Assembly (NCBI GenBank): GCA_903970355.1
Contig: CAJCIF010000212.1
Span: 1 to 5,537, forward strand
Source of the DNA: Actinomycetota bacterium
GTDB lineage: Bacteria; Cyanobacteriota; Vampirovibrionia; Obscuribacterales; Obscuribacteraceae
Reading direction: 5' to 3'
DNA: 5,537 bases
In this document: positions 4,996-5,537 of the stretch, in pieces
How positions within the stretch are numbered: position 1 is the first letter of the stretch
How the letters are laid out: each line of letters opens with the position of its first letter
Position numbers and translations under genes: made by a program
Notes under the pieces: generated by a model
Told to the model about the DNA's origin: nothing
Databases searched by the model: none
Seen by the model: the letters and a program-made list of their open reading frames with translations, nothing else

Positions 4996-5537
4996 ATGAA
5001 GTTCCGGGATCGGTTGCCATTATTGCAGTCGTGTTTTGTCTTTGCCGCCTTGGCTATCAATACTCCTGCCTTCGCTCAAGCGACCGGCGGCTATGATCTT
5101 GGCTCCACTCGCGGTTCAGCTGGCAACAGTAATGTGCCTATTGTTGGGCCAGCTATGGACGGTATGGGGATGCAGCAAACGGTCACTCAGTTTGCGCAGT
5201 CTTCTCTTAACGGTACGCACAGCCATAACCAAGCTATTAGCGGATTGCCTTCCGCCCAAACAGCCCTCATGTCTTCACCGGATCCGTTTGGTATACCCGG
5301 GTTGGGCAGCCTGACGAATGGACTGGCGGGAGACCTTAATGGCCTTATTCCAGGTTTGAACTTGCCCACCGGTTACGTATTCGGTGGAACAGATATACCT
5401 ATGTGGGGAGCCGGAACAGATTACGGTTTCACCGGCGATTCTTACGGCATTTATACGGGTGGCGATCCCACTCTTACGGGTGTGGTTACCGGATTGGTTA
5501 ACCACGGCACAATCAATTATGGCGGTACACTGCCGCC
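4996..5537 (+). CDS. Secreted glycine-rich hypothetical protein, N-terminal part (3' end outside window)
   Basis: The frame stays open for 180 codons from the ATG to the window edge. Residues 1-27 are a classical Sec signal peptide: basic MKFRDR, a hydrophobic core (FVFAALAI) and an AFA-Q cleavage site after residue 27, so the product is exported. The mature part is rich in Gly, Thr, Asn and Ser with scattered aromatics and, in the part seen, no Cys. Residues 52-105 are Met- and Gln-rich (MDGMGMQQ) and then Pro/Gly-rich. From about 124 a Gly-aromatic/Asp pattern appears (GYVFGGTD, GAGTDYGFTGDSYGIYTGGD, VNHGTINYGG), suggesting extended beta structure such as a beta-solenoid, adhesin or cell-surface protein. 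No catalytic motif or known family is recognised. It has a good GAGGG ribosome binding site, lies divergent to tsaD, and may be regulated through its leader. The domain content beyond the edge is unknown. Confidence 0.87.
   Translation, partial: MKFRDRLPLLQSCFVFAALAINTPAFAQATGGYDLGSTRGSAGNSNVPIVGPAMDGMGMQQTVTQFAQSSLNGTHSHNQAISGLPSAQTALMSSPDPFGIPGLGSLTNGLAGDLNGLIPGLNLPTGYVFGGTDIPMWGAGTDYGFTGDSYGIYTGGDPTLTGVVTGLVNHGTINYGGTLP

Noticed and set aside
1..5537. CRISPR arrays, tRNA or rRNA genes, insertion sequences, phage attachment sites
   Set aside because: No regularly spaced repeats, tRNA-like cloverleaf, transposase or terminal inverted repeats with target duplications were seen.

Overview
The window reads as bacterial chromosomal DNA of roughly 50% GC, with mostly well-spaced genes and weak or absent Shine-Dalgarno sequences. 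Only one gene (tsaD) has an unambiguous textbook identity. The TsaD sequence, the CxxC-x17-CxxC zinc-ribbon protein, the FHA protein with an N-terminal ribbon, and the cytoplasmic protein with degenerate YD-like repeats together remind me of the Melainabacteria/Vampirovibrionia (non-photosynthetic relatives of Cyanobacteria, e.g. Obscuribacterales). That placement is an impression from protein style, not something proven here.

Layout. Positions 1-2700 hold four minus-strand genes that look like one transcription unit, read from right to left: a zinc-ribbon plus FHA protein (2700-2248), a protein with an HPD-less J-like segment and a C-terminal GspE_N/MshEN-like helical region (2199-1384), a protein with degenerate YD/RHS-like repeats (1307-114), and the first 37 codons of a phosphoglucomutase/phosphomannomutase-family enzyme (111-1, running off the window). 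Gaps are 48, 76 and 2 bases. A perfect TATAAT lies upstream of the first gene. Positions 2701-3126 carry no convincing gene but contain that promoter and two adjacent inverted repeats. A small double zinc-ribbon protein (3462-3127) and tsaD (4688-3690) follow, also on the minus strand. A 307-base divergent intergenic region separates tsaD from a plus-strand gene for a secreted, glycine-rich protein (4996 to the window end).

How the genes may work together. TsaD makes the t6A37 modification of ANN-decoding tRNAs and is housekeeping. The FHA protein should bind phosphothreonine on a partner, implying a Ser/Thr kinase elsewhere in the genome. It and the next gene share an almost identical 11-residue peptide, VTDL(E/D)LKSLQL, encoded by largely different synonymous codons. 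This is the most intriguing signal in the window, because it suggests a common binding or docking element in two co-transcribed proteins. The phosphohexomutase at the end of the unit would make sugar phosphates for envelope polysaccharides, so a link between phospho-signalling and envelope synthesis is possible but is inference. The secreted-protein mRNA may carry an alternative hairpin that can cover its own ribosome binding site.
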